NCBI GenBank assembly: GCA_963691655.1
Contig: OY829326.1
Span: forward strand, 145,594,998 to 145,658,997
Reading direction: 5' to 3'
Length of the DNA: 64,000 nucleotides
DNA from: Toxonevra muliebris
Lineage: Eukaryota > Arthropoda > Insecta > Diptera > Pallopteridae
The position numbers and the translations under genes are program-made. The notes under the pieces were generated by a model. It worked only from the letters and a program-made list of their open reading frames with translations, was not told where the DNA came from and did not search any database. Positions 12,545 through 25,104 of the stretch are shown one piece after another (the stretch's first letter is position 1; every line of letters starts with the position of its first letter).

Positions 12545-15500
12545 TTATTGTGATGACGAGGGTTTCGGCGGAGCTCTGGAACGAGCAATTTTCCATTCTT
12601 CGAAATGGTCTCTCTTAACATGTACGTACATATTTGCTTTTGATCGATATTCTCTGGAACAATGAGGACATTGGTTACGTTTTTCGCCAGTATGAGTTGC
12701 AATGTGTTCCTAATATGAAAAATATACACTTTTTAGTATAAACCATTTAAAATTGTTACATTAATTTTCACTTAAGCTAAGTCCATATTCTTTTTTTTTT
12801 GACAAGTTGAAAAATTTATATAATTAGATAAACGAATTTAATTAAAGCCCGAGTATTTAAGTTTAGCACTATCAGTTTAAATGTTCTGGTGGACTTAGAT
12901 TTAGTTTAAGACAACAAAATTTTTAAAATAACTCACTTCTAAATTTGACTTAGATTTAAATGTTTTTTCACAGAAAGTACATTGCAAATTTCTCTGCATT
13001 CTGTGTGTGTAGCGAATATGTGCCTTCAATATGCTTTTCGAATGACAAATGCGACCACAAAATTCACACTCAACATTAATTTCAACATGTTTGGGAAGAT
13101 GATGGCGTAAGCCATTTTTATGTTTTAACCATTCACCACATATGTTGCATTGTACCGGTTCTTCAAAAATTCCATTGTGTTCCCTCACATGTCGTTCGAA
13201 AGACGGTTTAAATTTGAATTTTTGACCACAATAATCGCAAACGTAAGAAGATACGTTATCATGCACCTTTTTAATGTGTCCTCTTAACATACTTTTCGTA
13301 ACAAAACTGAAATAGTAAAACAATATTTAGTAAAATGTAATGGATGCTTCTTTTTGATAAGTTATTTAAGCTTTGTCACAAAGCTTGCAAGCAATGCCAA
13401 GACGACCTCTCCCCTCTTTAAATCATTATTAATTAAATTATACCAGGTGATAGCAACATTACAACAAGCACAACCAGACGGAAACAGTATACTGCTTTGT
13501 TGCTATAAAGAACCAGAAATATCAAAAATACAAAGGCAAATGCATGGGGGGAATACAAAATGTAAACAAAGATTTTGATAGTTCTGAGTCTTTTTAATTC
13601 TTGAGTCGGCTGCTATCATCTGCTGTCGCTGTCACTTCAATTGAAGTTTTTCACTTCACTTTCAAGCCTGACACTTCGTCACTTCCTCTTTCAAAAAAAC
13701 ACTTCGGTTTTCCAGTTTCAATGAAAAACTAAAATCGATAAAAAAAAATCTAAATATGCTCATCTCTGTAATATGCTTCGACTGTAGCCAGATCGGTGTG
13801 TTTCAATTTATATTCCCTATAAAAAGTAAAAAGATACCATTTAGCATACATACTTTAGTACATTTTGAGACCTTTTGTGTTTATTTAAATAATTATGTAG
13901 CAACACTGATGACGAACTGTCATATAATTTATTAGAATTTGGTTGAAAATGAAGAGGTAGACGATTGAGGTGAGTGGAGGATTTTATTTCTAAATGATTT
14001 TATGCAAAAAAGCGACAGTTTTGAAGAATTCTGCCATTTTGTTTTTGGCTTGAAAAATTCCCTAAAACAAATTATGTACCTTTATTCAAAAAGTTTTGCC
14101 GGAGTCTTATTGGGTCTGCCACACAGTAGCGCTCCACCAAAAGATTTTTTTTTTCGCAAATATCAGATAAATTTTGAAAATATGTCATTTTCTTATTACG
14201 CTTCAAAAAACACTTCACTTTTTTAAAAATTTCACTTCACAAAAAAATTTCAAACCGACAGCCCTGATCATCTGTTATAAATCCGCCATACTTTAAATGA
14301 ACAAAATTTTTGAAATTCATTTGATTTTTATATCAAATGGTTGTCAAAATATTGTTGTCAGAAAATTTTTAGTGCGTGATTCGTTTTCGTTTTAGTAGGT
14401 ATATCAAAATGTATTAAAATTACGTTACAAAGAAAAATGTTACATATAATAATGCCTTGAATATGCAATTTATATATAATATATTCAATAACACTGTAAT
14501 ACGGCCAAAAATGCTCAAGAGTTTTAAAAGTGGATCTTATATAATTCGAGTACGCTGAACATGATGGCGTTTTTAGTTTTTCTCTATAACGTCTAATTTT
14601 TTATTTAATTTTATTATAATTGGTTAAAAAAGAAACGTCCATAAAAAAATTGTTTTTAGATTTTTAAACAAAATAAAAATCTACAAGCAATATTTTTTAT
14701 GTGCGATTTTTTTTTTCAATCCATTAGGCATACAATATTTTTTGTTGTTCCATTGTCTGAAGCCTTTCTCCTTCATTTCTTTCATGCCATTCCCATTAAC
14801 AGATAGCGATGTTTTTAAACAAAATATTTTATTTATATAGACATAGATATATTAGGTATATAAAAACACGCGGTGAAGAAGTTTTGGAGATTTGCGGGTT
14901 TGAACAAACGAACATTAATATTTTTATTTATATAGATTATACTGGACTACTGTATTTCTAACACTTATTAAAAACAATAATTTAAATAAAAAATATTTTT
15001 AATATACCACGTTTTTAAAATGGACTAAAAAGTATAAAATAATTTCTCCTAACCCCATACAGATTCACAACCACATATAAATTCCTTATCCCATACAGAT
15101 TGTCTTGAAAATTTGTAACTGTGAGTTTTAGTAGGACGAAAATACTTGTATGATTTAAAACAACAAACGTGGTTCGCATGCAATAGGAAATTGATGGATG
15201 AATATTTCACCTAAATGGCTAGTAATTTTATCTCTGTCCCAGCTCATCGGGAAGTTAGTTTAAAATCGATTGCAAAATTTGTACCGAACAGACTGACAGA
15301 CACCACTGAAAGCGAGTTAATATAAACGTGGTAAAAAGAAGCAAATTTGAAAAATTTTGAATTTATAACGCAAATATTTCAAAATCTTTTGTGAAGATTA
15401 TTTGTTAAAATACTGAATTCAAATTAGTTTCCCCATCAACTTCTTTTTCCGGTCAATCAAATTTTATCATTGCCCTACTCACAAAAGTAATGAGGACTCA

Positions 15501-18500
15501 GGTTTAAAATTGCTGTTGTTCTATGTTGTGTTTAGTAAGTTACTTACGCTTTATCGCAATGGTCACATCGAAAATCTCTTTCAGTTTTATGTGTTAAATT
15601 ATGTGCATTCAAAATGCTTTGCCGCGGAAATTTCTTTCCACAAATAGTACATTCACATTTCAGGTCAGCATCTGTAGGGTGAATATTTCGCATGTGCATG
15701 TCCAGGCAGATTTTACTTTTCAGAACTTTGTTGCATATTTTACATCTAGTATAGAAAACAAATTGTGTTTTAATTTTTTAGTTTAAGATTGAAAAAATAT
15801 TTCATCGAATTTTCAATTTGCAAGTAAGCTCAATTGAAAATTAAAAATATGTGTCTTACTTTAATGAAGGTCTCTAATTGGTGAAAAATTGCAGGGTTGT
15901 TGGTTCATTTAAAATTGTTCCTACGAAACACATTTCTTTTACTTATTAAACTTCATCTCTGTATAGGAGAAACTGAGGATTGAATTAAAATCTCAAAAAA
16001 CAATTTAGAGAAAATCTACTTAGGCTGATATCACCGCTCTTAAGATATGAAATCGAATATCGCGGGTCAAAGTTGTTGAGACTAGACAAATCGCTTCGAG
16101 AATTTTTAATTTGAACTAAAAGATCGTAAGTTTTCGGTGCAGGTTTCTAAAATTTTCGGCACAGACGAAAGTGAGCACGCTTCATCATAATCCATCAAAA
16201 ACTCGATATTGAAAAATTTGATGTTAAGGCCTTAGCAATTTAAGGCAGCGATATAAGGTTTCTCTTTTAACGGAAAAGTGGTTTAAATGAAAGTTAGACA
16301 CATGTAAGTTCTTACATTACACGCAGTTCTTCGATGAAGAACAGATTGTAGTTAAAGCTGGAAATTTTCAAATTTAATTTAACAATGTAATGGTAATCAA
16401 TATTCGAAATGTTCCTTGTTTTTCACAAAAGACTAGCATGAACAATTAGTTTTGTTTTTTTGATTACAAACGGCAAACGCAAAAACAGATTATTTGGACA
16501 GGATCTGAGGAATAATTTCTTCCAGGATCGTATTTCTTCTAACGTTTATTCCAAAAAAAAAGTTATTGCAAAAGGATAAAACTATTATCTTTCAAGGATT
16601 AATTTCTTCAGTGGCCCGGACAACTTGTCGATGAGTACATTTTTTCTTGAAAACGTTATTATAGATAGGTTTTGCTACTGTTACTCAATATGGTCATATA
16701 TATACGTAGGATGAATAAGGGGTGAGGTATTAGAGGAGGTTGAGATAGTAGCTGCGTTTTTATGCTTTGATCCAGTCTTCATTTAACATCTAAGGATGGC
16801 AAGCTACAATAATTTTCATTACAAACTTTAAACTTTGCTCATAGGACTATCAAAGTAGATTCAGAATTTATTAGTAAGTAATTTTATTATATTTTCTCAG
16901 GTAGTGCATTTCTTCCACAAAAATCTTGAACCCTCTTTTGTTCGCAAGAGGTTGTATGGACACTTCTCCCCATTCCTCTTAAATACAATTGCTTGCTTAT
17001 CTCGACCTCCCCTCTTAGCTCAGGTAGTATTGACCAGAGCTCTTGAATTTTCTTATATAATCACTTCATATATTGTATCTCAAAGTGGGTGTAAGAAAGG
17101 TGTTGCAGTACAAGCTAATTTTTTTTCGTTATGATAAACAGCTTTCTCTTAAACATTAAATATGCACTAATTAAAATAAAAAAGTTTATATACGTCCCGG
17201 ATATACTAAAATTATGGGGTTTGCACGTCTTTAGCGAGAATCGCAAACGTTATGGAAGAAGTCTAAGCAGTTGGTCGGAATCAGCGACCTCAAACTACAT
17301 TAAGGGACTCGCCTAAAAATCACAGACTGCAAAAACCATATATTGTGCTCACAAATGCTACCTAGATTTTTTTTGCATATACTACCTTGATCAAAAAGTT
17401 CCCGGAATAACCACCGTGTGGCGCTCCCATCGTTCCGATTGGAGTTCTGTTTTTTTTGTTGGTACATCTGTTGTTGATATTCCCTCTAATTCTTAGCGTC
17501 ATAACTTGACATTTGCAAAAGTTACGTAGCCAAGAGTACATCTATCTCTGTGTGTGTTGGCGATTTTTTACAATATTATTAAAATGTATTGTATTAAATT
17601 TTGCGTAAAAAACGGATTTAATGGTGCGCGAACGTTGGAAATGTTGGAAAAGTGTTTCGGCAACGATTCTCTAAAGAAAACGGTCGTTTACCAGTGGCAC
17701 GAGCGGTTAAAAAGTGGTCGTGAGTCAATCGAAGATGATGAACCATCGCAACCATGGCAGACCATCGACATCGAAAACCGTCGAAAACGTTGATAAAGTA
17801 AAAGAAATTTTGGCCAATAACCGCAAATTTTTTGACGAAAAATGTAACAAATATCATCCAACAGCCACTGAATTCACCTGATTTTGCTCCCTGTGACTTC
17901 TTTCTGTTCAATCGTGTTAAAAAACCATTACGGGAAACGCTTTTCAGCAACCGAGAGGAAGTAATGGAAAAATCGCAGGAAGCACTGATGGACATACCGA
18001 AAACCGAATATAAAAAATGTTTCAAGGATTGGATCAAGCTCTGGCATAAATGTGTTACAGTCGATGGAAATTACTTTGAAGGGGACAATATAGATTTAAA
18101 TGAATAAACTTGTATTTTTAATTTTCTGAATAAATTCCGGGAACTTTTTGATCAAGGTGGTATAGATATAAGCATTGCATACTCAGTGTACTTACTGAAA
18201 ATAATTTGGATTCAGGTGAAATCTTATGTGGTCTACTAATTTAATACGTTTCCAAAATTTTTTACCACAACAATGTACATAGCCTTTACAGTTGTGCTCG
18301 CTTCTGAAATGGCTTTGCAATTTTGCAAATGTTTCCATTGGTACTTCACAGAGTTCACATTTTAATCGCATATTAGTTGAAATAAGTTTATCATTTTCTG
18401 CAGACTCTTTAGCGGTGTATTTCTTTAACAACGGTTTAACGACATCAGTAGTTGTGACTATATCGCCCTCTTTATTGTTTTCATTCTCTGTGCAAGTTGT

Positions 18501-20152
18501 AGATTTTTGCGCTGAATTAATTTCAATCTTCGATCTTATTTTTTTTGTCGTAGTTTCTGATGATGCACTAAGAATCTCTATTTCTGTAATTTTTTTTTTT
18601 TCATATTCGGCATTAAAATTTGTGGTTTCGAGTATTGGATTGCTTTTAGTTTTAATTCTTTTCGATGATCTTACACTTTTTGTAGATTTTTTTGCCGGGA
18701 TGGATTTTGGTGATTTATTTTCTTCCTTAGTTTTACTAACAGCGAGTAGAGACTTTCGCTTTTTGCATTTTCTTTCTGTAGATGATTTATCTTTAGTTGG
18801 AATTTTGGGTGAAATACGGTCTGGAAAGATTAAATTTTTAAAGTTTTAAGTGTTCAAACCCGTAAATTTTTAATTTTAATATTTAATTTAGGGTTGACTG
18901 TTTTCGCGACTGGTGGCTGGACTGATACGCAGGGTGACCAGGTTCGATGCTCGGCACGGTCAATATAAAATATAAAGTTTTCTACAAGGGACTAATTTTT
19001 GGCTGGCAATGACAAAAGTAAAATAGCTTTAGAAAATCTTTTCACTTTAGCGTTGGGATTCGCCATAAAGGTTAATTCGTGTATAAATATTACAAGCAAT
19101 GGATACGAAAACTTGACATAGGCTCTCCGTGGGTTGTTGAGCCATAATAGTAATAGCAGTAGTTCTCACCCCGCATTTACACCGTCGGAACGAACGAAAT
19201 AATCTTCAATTAAATCAATCGACTAAGTTTAATATTTTTGGCGAATGCAATGCGTGCTGTTGTTTTTAACATTTTACACCGGCTAACAAATGAATGGTTT
19301 GTGCGTTCTATTGGTGTTAATGCAGACAATGAGGCTAGTATAAATCTTTCTGAATGTAGTGAAGTTAATAACAAGAATTCTTACGAAGGAAAAATCTTTC
19401 AGAAAAATTAGGCTTTTTAAAAAATGTGTGTTTGTTTCTACCTCTTCCATAATCGACAATTTTTCAAATTTTTGCAGACAAGCTTATATAATTAAGGTGT
19501 CGATAGTATTGTAAGCTGTGACACAAAGTGGCTCAATACCTAGCTCATCAGGAAGAATTTTAACGACCTCTACAGTATTTTCTTTACATTGACCATCTGC
19601 TAGCGCTCTTTTAAAGATTCATTCAAACGAGCTAAGTTTAATAAAGCCATTGTTCGGCGGAATATTGTTCCCATTATTACCAAATTTGGCATTGTTTGCA
19701 CGACTTAAATCTGCTGCAGTACCTTCATATAACTGAGTGCCGCATTCAATAAACACATCTTTTATGTCCAGAAGCGATTCATCGTTATTTTCTATTAAAG
19801 CCTCTTCAGCCAGTGCATCATTTAGTTCAGTGGCACATTTAATTTCCAGAAATTCGTTACGCAAGTTGGATTGCTTAAGTTCCACGTGTTTGCAGAATTG
19901 ATCAAAGTCATCCAAATGCACGCAGCATTCCTTACAGATCGATGTGGAAATATTATCATCTTCTGTGATCTACCAATGTGTAAAAATAAATAAATTAATA
20001 GTTTTCGGCATTTCTGAGATTTTGTTTACCTCTAATTGGAAATATTTAGCAATTATTTTGACCAAGTTAGATTCAGCAGTATTTTCATTATAATTAAATA
20101 ATTCTATGGCATTTTCTTCATTTAAATTATTTATACACAGGCGGCAGATCAT
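12545..20152 (-). CDS. ZAD-C2H2 zinc-finger protein, grauzone-like, tandem copy 2, chimeric gene (589 aa)
   Basis: Minus-strand exons: 20152-20030, 19969-19681, 18820-18196, 15745-15548, 13306-12937 and 12709-12545. All have GT/AG ends, phases 0,1,2,2,0 and an open joined frame (1770 nt with stop). Domain order is as in copy 1: ZAD, basic linker, one C2H2 plus one atypical finger, then eight fingers. Exons 1-4 are almost the same as copy 1, with small changes such as a two-codon shorter stretch in the linker. Exons 5-6 instead match copy 3 almost residue for residue ('FVTKSMLRGHI', 'FKFKPSFERH') where copy 1 reads 'FFTNTMLKGHI', 'FKCKSSFARH'. Intron 4 starts as the short intron of copy 3, then changes to copy 1 sequence. 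The frame is intact despite mariner and hAT-like insertions in introns 3 and 4. Expected nuclear DNA-binding factor; targets unknown. Confidence 0.9.
13321..13392 (-). pseudogene. Relic of intron 4 and the 3' end of exon 4 from the copy-3-type gene
   Basis: The stretch aligns with 22304-22376 of copy 3: the whole short intron, then about 25 bp of exon 4 ending at 'AAGCTTGCAA'. The former donor reads GCTTAAAT here instead of GCGTAAAT, so the relic cannot act as the original exon end. Directly after it, from about 13394 ('ATGCCAAGACGACC'), the sequence matches copy 1 at 7098. This is the duplication junction. Confidence 0.75.
13623..14266. mobile_element. hAT-like nonautonomous element (644 bp) in intron 4 of copy 2
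   Basis: It is flanked by the 8-bp duplication ATCATCTG at 13615-13622 and 14267-14274. Copy 1 has the unoccupied site ('GCTATCACCTGTTATAAATC', near 7340). The right end reads CAGGGCTGTCGGTTTGAAA on the minus strand; the left end is CTGTCGCTGTC and seems to lack the first few bases. Short CACTTC words crowd both subterminal regions, as in hAT elements. A 74-codon frame inside resembles no transposase. Confidence 0.7.
14490..14580 (+). repeat. Dispersed repeat shared with 42540-42625
   Basis: 'CTCAAGAGTTTTAAAAGTG' followed by 'CTTATATAATTCGAGTAC' is repeated with few changes near 42567-42607. The second site lies next to a Tc1-like transposase relic, so both may be parts of one Tc1-type family. 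No coding sequence was recognised here. Confidence 0.45.
17382..18160 (+). mobile_element. Internally deleted mariner-like element in intron 3 of copy 2
   Basis: The 27-bp terminal inverted repeats contain CCTTGATCAAAAAGTTCCCG and differ at one position. TA lies directly outside both ends (17380-17381, 18161-18162). The first frame (from 17584) has a mariner N-terminal helix-turn-helix region ('GFNGARTLEML', 'VYQWHERLKSGRES'). The second (to 18107) has the C-terminal part with 'SPDFAPCDFFLF' and 'FEGD'. At 779 bp it lacks roughly 500 bp of the usual 1.3 kb, including the first two catalytic aspartates, and the frame shifts, so it is non-autonomous. Copy 1 has the intact TA site near 9500. Confidence 0.85.
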
Positions 20153-21024
20153 TTTTGTTTACTAAATATTAAATTTTATTTTTCTCTAATACACAAACAA
20201 TTGTTATTTACAAACCTTCCTCTTCTTGCGAATGTTATTCACAATGGCCCTATCGACACGGTGCTGCCAGTAGTTTATTGTGAAAGCGAAAAAATCTCCA
20301 AAACAAAAATAATTTCTTCGTTCGACAGTCGTTAAAAATTAATCCTGTATACCAAAACATTCCCCAAATTAAACACAAGCTCTTTGCATAGGAAACTAAA
20401 TAACTTACTATTAGGATACAAAAGCAGAACAATAATAAACGCTTCTAAGAACAAGATTAACAAAGATTGCTCATCGAATCGACGCTAATTTGCTTTCTAG
20501 GGTTAAAAAATAGGAAACGCATATATCCGTTCATCATTATGATGGCACAACTATCCGTTAGAAAGCTAAGCCGTGCTTTTCGCCTCCATGTTGAGGATGC
20601 TATATATAGGCGAGAAGAGATCTGGTTTTATACCGGAACGAAAATATTTTCTGTAGAATTGTCATATCAGCCAAGTTCAATTTTCCTGATACCTGAGCAA
20701 GGTAATTGCAGTAGTCTACTCATATACCACTTATGCAATAGCGACCACAGTTCATCATTTACCAACACAAGAAGATATAATACAATATTACGCCGTAATA
20801 TCAATCAAAATTATGTCCCTGCGAATGACGTCAACTGGAACATTTTGAAATGGAAGACTATAAACGATTGTATAAAGTATTGCAAATAGTTATATTTATT
20901 AGTTTAAATGATGTCACACTTTTTTTCACTGTTTCCATTCATATCAATAACATACATTTAATTAATTTGTAAGCAAATCCTCAATGTTTGCAATAAACGT
21001 AAGTTAACTATCGTTATTTATGCT

Positions 21025-21327
21025 AGGTATGTACCATGGGCTTATGATTTCATTCTTGATCTTATAGAAAGCAAATGAAAATCTTGGTTAAGAGATGAAA
21101 TAGATTTCCAACCTGCATTCACCCCTTTTTATCCAGCTAGCACACGCAAATGTGTGAGATTGAAGCATCGGATATGACATTACTAGAATTCTATCATTCT
21201 TGATACAAGGTATATACCATGGACTTATGATTTCATTCTTGTTCTTATAGAAAGCAAATGATTTTAGCGGTTGTGTGGATAAATCTCGGGTAAGAGATGA
21301 AATTGATTTCTAATTTGCATTCACCCG
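21025..21327. repeat. Imperfect direct repeat in the spacer between copies 2 and 3
   Basis: A block starting 'AGGTATGTACCATGG' at 21025 and ending near 21126 recurs at 21208-21327 ('AGGTATATACCATGG'). Both contain 'CTTATGATTTCATTCTTG', 'TATAGAAAGCAAATGA' and a 'GCATTCACC' end. The second has about 20 extra bases. It lies between the copy 2 start and the copy 3 stop; no coding potential was seen. Confidence 0.6.
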
Positions 21328-21521
21328 TTATGGTCTAAAAACAATCAAAAACAATCAAATTAGCAATCAATTCCTTTTTTAGCATTGTTCAGATAAGGGT
21401 CCCAGGACTAGTTACTTATGACAGCTTTCGATGTAAAATCTAATTTCTGTTTCTTTTAATAACTGTTTTACGTTCTTTTTTTTGTTAACAATACAAAATG
21501 GATAATATTTGGGGAAAATCT

Positions 21522-23735
21522 TTATTGTGAGGACGAGATGTTTGGCGGAGCTCTGGAACGAGCAATTTTCCATTCTTCGAAATGGTCTCTCTTAACATGT
21601 ACGTACATATTTGCTTTTGATCGAAATTCTCTGGAACAATGAGGACATTGGTTACGTTTTTCGCCAGTATGAGTTGCAATGTGTTCCTAATATAAAAAAT
21701 ATACACTTTTTAGTATAAAAAATTTAAAATTGTTAATTTAATTTTCACTTAAGCTAAGTCCATATTTTGTTTTTTTTTTTTTGACAAATTGAAAAATTTA
21801 TATAATTAGATAAACGAATTGAATTAAAGCTCGAATATTTAAGTTTAGCACTATCAGTTTAAATGTTCCGATGGACTTAGATTTGGTTGAAGACGACAAA
21901 ATTTATAAAATAACTCACTTCTAAATTTGACTTAGATTTAAATGTTTTTTCACAGAAAGTACATTGCAAATTTCTCTGCATTCTGTGTGTGTAGCGAATA
22001 TGTGCCTTCAATATGCTTTTCGAATGACAAATGCGACCACAAAATTCACACTCAACATTAATTTCAACATGTTTGGGAAGATGCTGGCGTAAGCCATTTT
22101 TATGTTTTAACCATTCACCACATATGTTGCATTGTACTGGTTCTTCAAAAATTCCATTGTGTTCCCTCACATGTCGTTCGAAAGACGGTTTAAATTTGAA
22201 TTTTTGACCACAATAATCGCAAACGTAAGAAGATACGTTATCATGCACCGTTTTAATGTGTCCTCTTAACATACTTTTCGTAACAAAACTGAAATAGTAA
22301 AACAATTTTTAGTGAAATGTAATAGATGCTTCTTTGTTTTGATAAGTTATTTACGCTCTGTCACAAAGCTCGCAACCAAAATCTTTTTTAGCCATATGAT
22401 ATGAAGTATGTATGTCCAAATTACGTTGACATGCAAATTTCTTTTCACACATAGTACAATTTAACAATTTTTCTTCGTCTTTGGCGTGCAGATTTTCCAT
22501 ATGTCTCGTTAAACAGGTTTTATCTTTTAATACTTTTTCACATACTTTACATCTATGTGAAGAGAAGTTAAAACATTTCAATCTATATTAATGTGCATTT
22601 AGAAAATTAGGCTAACTATATGACTTACTGAAAATAATTTGGATTCAAGTGGGTTCTTATGTGATCTACTAGCATAATGCGTTTGGTGAAACGTTTACCA
22701 CAACAATGAATGTAACCCTTACAGTTATGTTCGGTTCTAAAATGGTTATGAAGTTTTGGAAACGATTCCATTGCAGCTTCACAAAGTTCACATTTCAATC
22801 GCATATTATTTGAAATAAGCTTATCATGTTCTTCGTACTTTTTCGGATTGCATGTTTTTAATTTCTTGATTTTAGTAGTTTGAGTATCATTGGTGCTCTC
22901 ATCTTTTTTTGCACTTTCATTTTCTGTAGAGATTGTAGTAGGTTCCTCCACTAGATTAGATTCAGCTTTTAGAATTCGCGATGACCTTAATTGTTTTTTA
23001 GAGATTTTCTTTGTGATTGGTTTTAATATTTTTTTCTTCGTTTGCGATTTAAATTTTTTCTCAACAAGTGACGATCTACATTTTCTTAACGCTCTTCCCA
23101 TTGTTCCCGATTTTGAATTTGTGAAAATATCATCTGCAAAGAAAAAATGTTCAAAATTCTTTTAATATAAATAAATTATTTCAGATTGAGGGAATTATAA
23201 ACTAATTAAGCATCTAATATATGTATTAACCATTTAAATCATTATCAGTAATCTCCTTAGCATTATTTGCATAGCCGAATTCCTCATTATTAGTTTCACA
23301 TAATTGAGCATCACATTTAAGGAACACATCTTTAATGTCTAAAAGTGATTCTTCGTTATTTTCTAATAACACCTCATCAGCAAGCTCACCAACAACCATT
23401 TCAGTAATACATTTTACTTCAAAAAATTCATTTCGCAAGTTCGATTGTTTCTGTTCTACTTGACTGCAAAATTGATCGAAGTCATCCAAATGTATCCAGC
23501 ATTCTTTGCAGATCGACGTGGATACACTATCATCCTGCGTGAGCTACATAAGTGTAAAAAGAAAAATATATAAATCGATACTATCTGTTTTCGGCTTTCA
23601 CGATTTGTTTACCTCTAAATGAATATATTTGGCAATCATTTTGACCAACTTAGATTCAACACTATTTTCATTGTAATTAAATAATTCTATAGTATTTCCT
23701 TCATTTAATTTGTTTAGACACAGACGGCAAATCAT
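21522..23735 (-). CDS. ZAD-C2H2 zinc-finger protein, grauzone-like, tandem copy 3 (557 aa)
   Basis: Minus-strand exons: 23735-23613, 23543-23231, 23133-22629, 22552-22355, 22288-21919 and 21686-21522. Phases are 0,1,2,2,0 and the joined frame is open (1674 nt with stop). It has the compact ancestral-looking structure: all five introns are under 240 bp, against kilobase-sized introns in copies 1 and 2. Domains: ZAD ('MICRLC', 'ICKECW'), a basic linker shorter than in the other two ('KKKILKPITKKISKK'), a C2H2 finger ('CELCEAAMESF'), an atypical 'CCGKRF' finger and eight C-terminal fingers. Exons 1-4 are clearly diverged from copies 1 and 2, while exons 5-6 are nearly identical to copy 2. It is the probable donor of the 3' half of copy 2. 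Expected nuclear transcription factor; targets are not deducible. Confidence 0.9.
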
Positions 23736-23949
23736 TTTCGTTTATTAAAATTGCAATTTTCATAGAAATAAAATTACTTGTGTATATATGTATCATAGAG
23801 CACATATGTATGCACATTTAGAAAACATAGGAGATAAAAAAACTTCTTCTTCTTTGCGCTGACGTTCACAATGACCATGGTTGGTTGCATAAAGATTATT
23901 AAAATTTACAGCAGGTGCCAGCGGCCGACCTTTGTCTTCTCTGAAGTAA

Positions 23950-25100
23950 CTCATTTTTTATTAAACTTTTAATTTAAACTCTTGCTCAATAACTTTTATT
24001 TTAGAAGCAAAATTATAATTATTTTTAAAAGTCTTTGAAGACTTTTGTTTTTAAGTCTTTGAATACTACTACTATTTTCTTATTTACACTTCTATTTTTA
24101 GTACTTATTTCTAGTACTGTTTTCTAACACTATTTGCTATTATTATTTTTCTGTGATCTTTCACTAAATTCAAATAGTTTTTGTAATTTTTCGATTTTAT
24201 AGGGGGTAGTAAAAAGTAGTAGGAAAAGTGGTTAAAAAACTGTAAAAAATATTAGTAAAAAATGAAAGACCTCAAGGATTTTTAAAAATAAGAGTATTGA
24301 AGGAATCTTAAATGCAAATTTTTTTTATAAAAGTTTAAGAAGACTTTTAACTTTTATTTTTAAAGTTATAAGTCTACTCTTAACTTTTATTTTTATGATT
24401 AAAAGTTAAGAATAATTTTAAACTTTAACTTTTTAATATAAAAGTTTATAGTCTGACTAAACTTAAAAAAATATAAGAATTATTTTCGGGCTCTGATTTA
24501 TACAAAAATTAAAAATAAATAAACAGATATTTTTCATTGGAGATCAATGTACAATCTATACATATACATGTTAGAAAAAATTGCTACTACTTTTTCTTTT
24601 CATCTCAGGAACGTAAGGAATGTAATTCATGAAAAATTGTAATTCGCCCTTAAAAGCGAATGGGCATTTTCTTTTCCACTTTTCTCTTCAATTACGCAAA
24701 AATAATCAACTAAATTTTCGAAAAGAGTATTTTTCAATAAAATATAGGAATACATTCCAAAAATTTTGCTTATTAATTTAAAGAAAATAATCGTAATCAT
24801 AATCGGCAGTAATTGAAATTGATAATCGTAATCGTAAAAGTCGTATCGGTGCATCACTAGTTTTAATGCAATGTTGTTAACCATAAAGGCAGTTAATTGT
24901 TTAAAGCAAAGAAAGGCAAATTTTAAAAAATATATCACAAGGAAGCCTGTATTTTGATCGCTTTGTACTTAAGATTTTCCTCTAAAATTAGTTTTGAATA
25001 TAACAGTATCTTAACTAAACTGAAGCGCATCTGTTAATGCCAAAGTTTAGTTTTGACAGAAAGCATAGAGCACGCAGAACGCTTAGTATGGAGTTTGGGT
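23950..25100. other. Intergenic AT-rich DNA, no gene seen
   Basis: This is the upstream region of zinc-finger copy 3. 24330-24450 is low-complexity sequence made of repeated 'AACTTTTA'-type words in both orientations. A 103-codon minus-strand frame at 24938-24627 is AT-driven and has no recognisable domain. The copy 3 promoter must lie just right of 23735, but I could not identify a TATA or initiator with confidence. Confidence 0.4.
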
Positions 25101-25104
25101 TTAA

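Noticed and set aside
13630..13730. CRISPR-like or satellite array of CACTTC words
   Set aside because: Spacing is irregular and there are no constant-length spacers; the words are subterminal repeats of the hAT-like element in an animal genome.
17618..18037. 139-codon minus-strand frame inside the mariner
   Set aside because: It is antisense to the two plus-strand transposase fragments, which carry the recognisable motifs.
22331..22376. Assembly collapse or artefact explaining the similarity of copies 2 and 3
   Set aside because: The two differ at many positions in exons, introns and spacers and carry different insertions, so they are real separate copies as far as the sequence shows.
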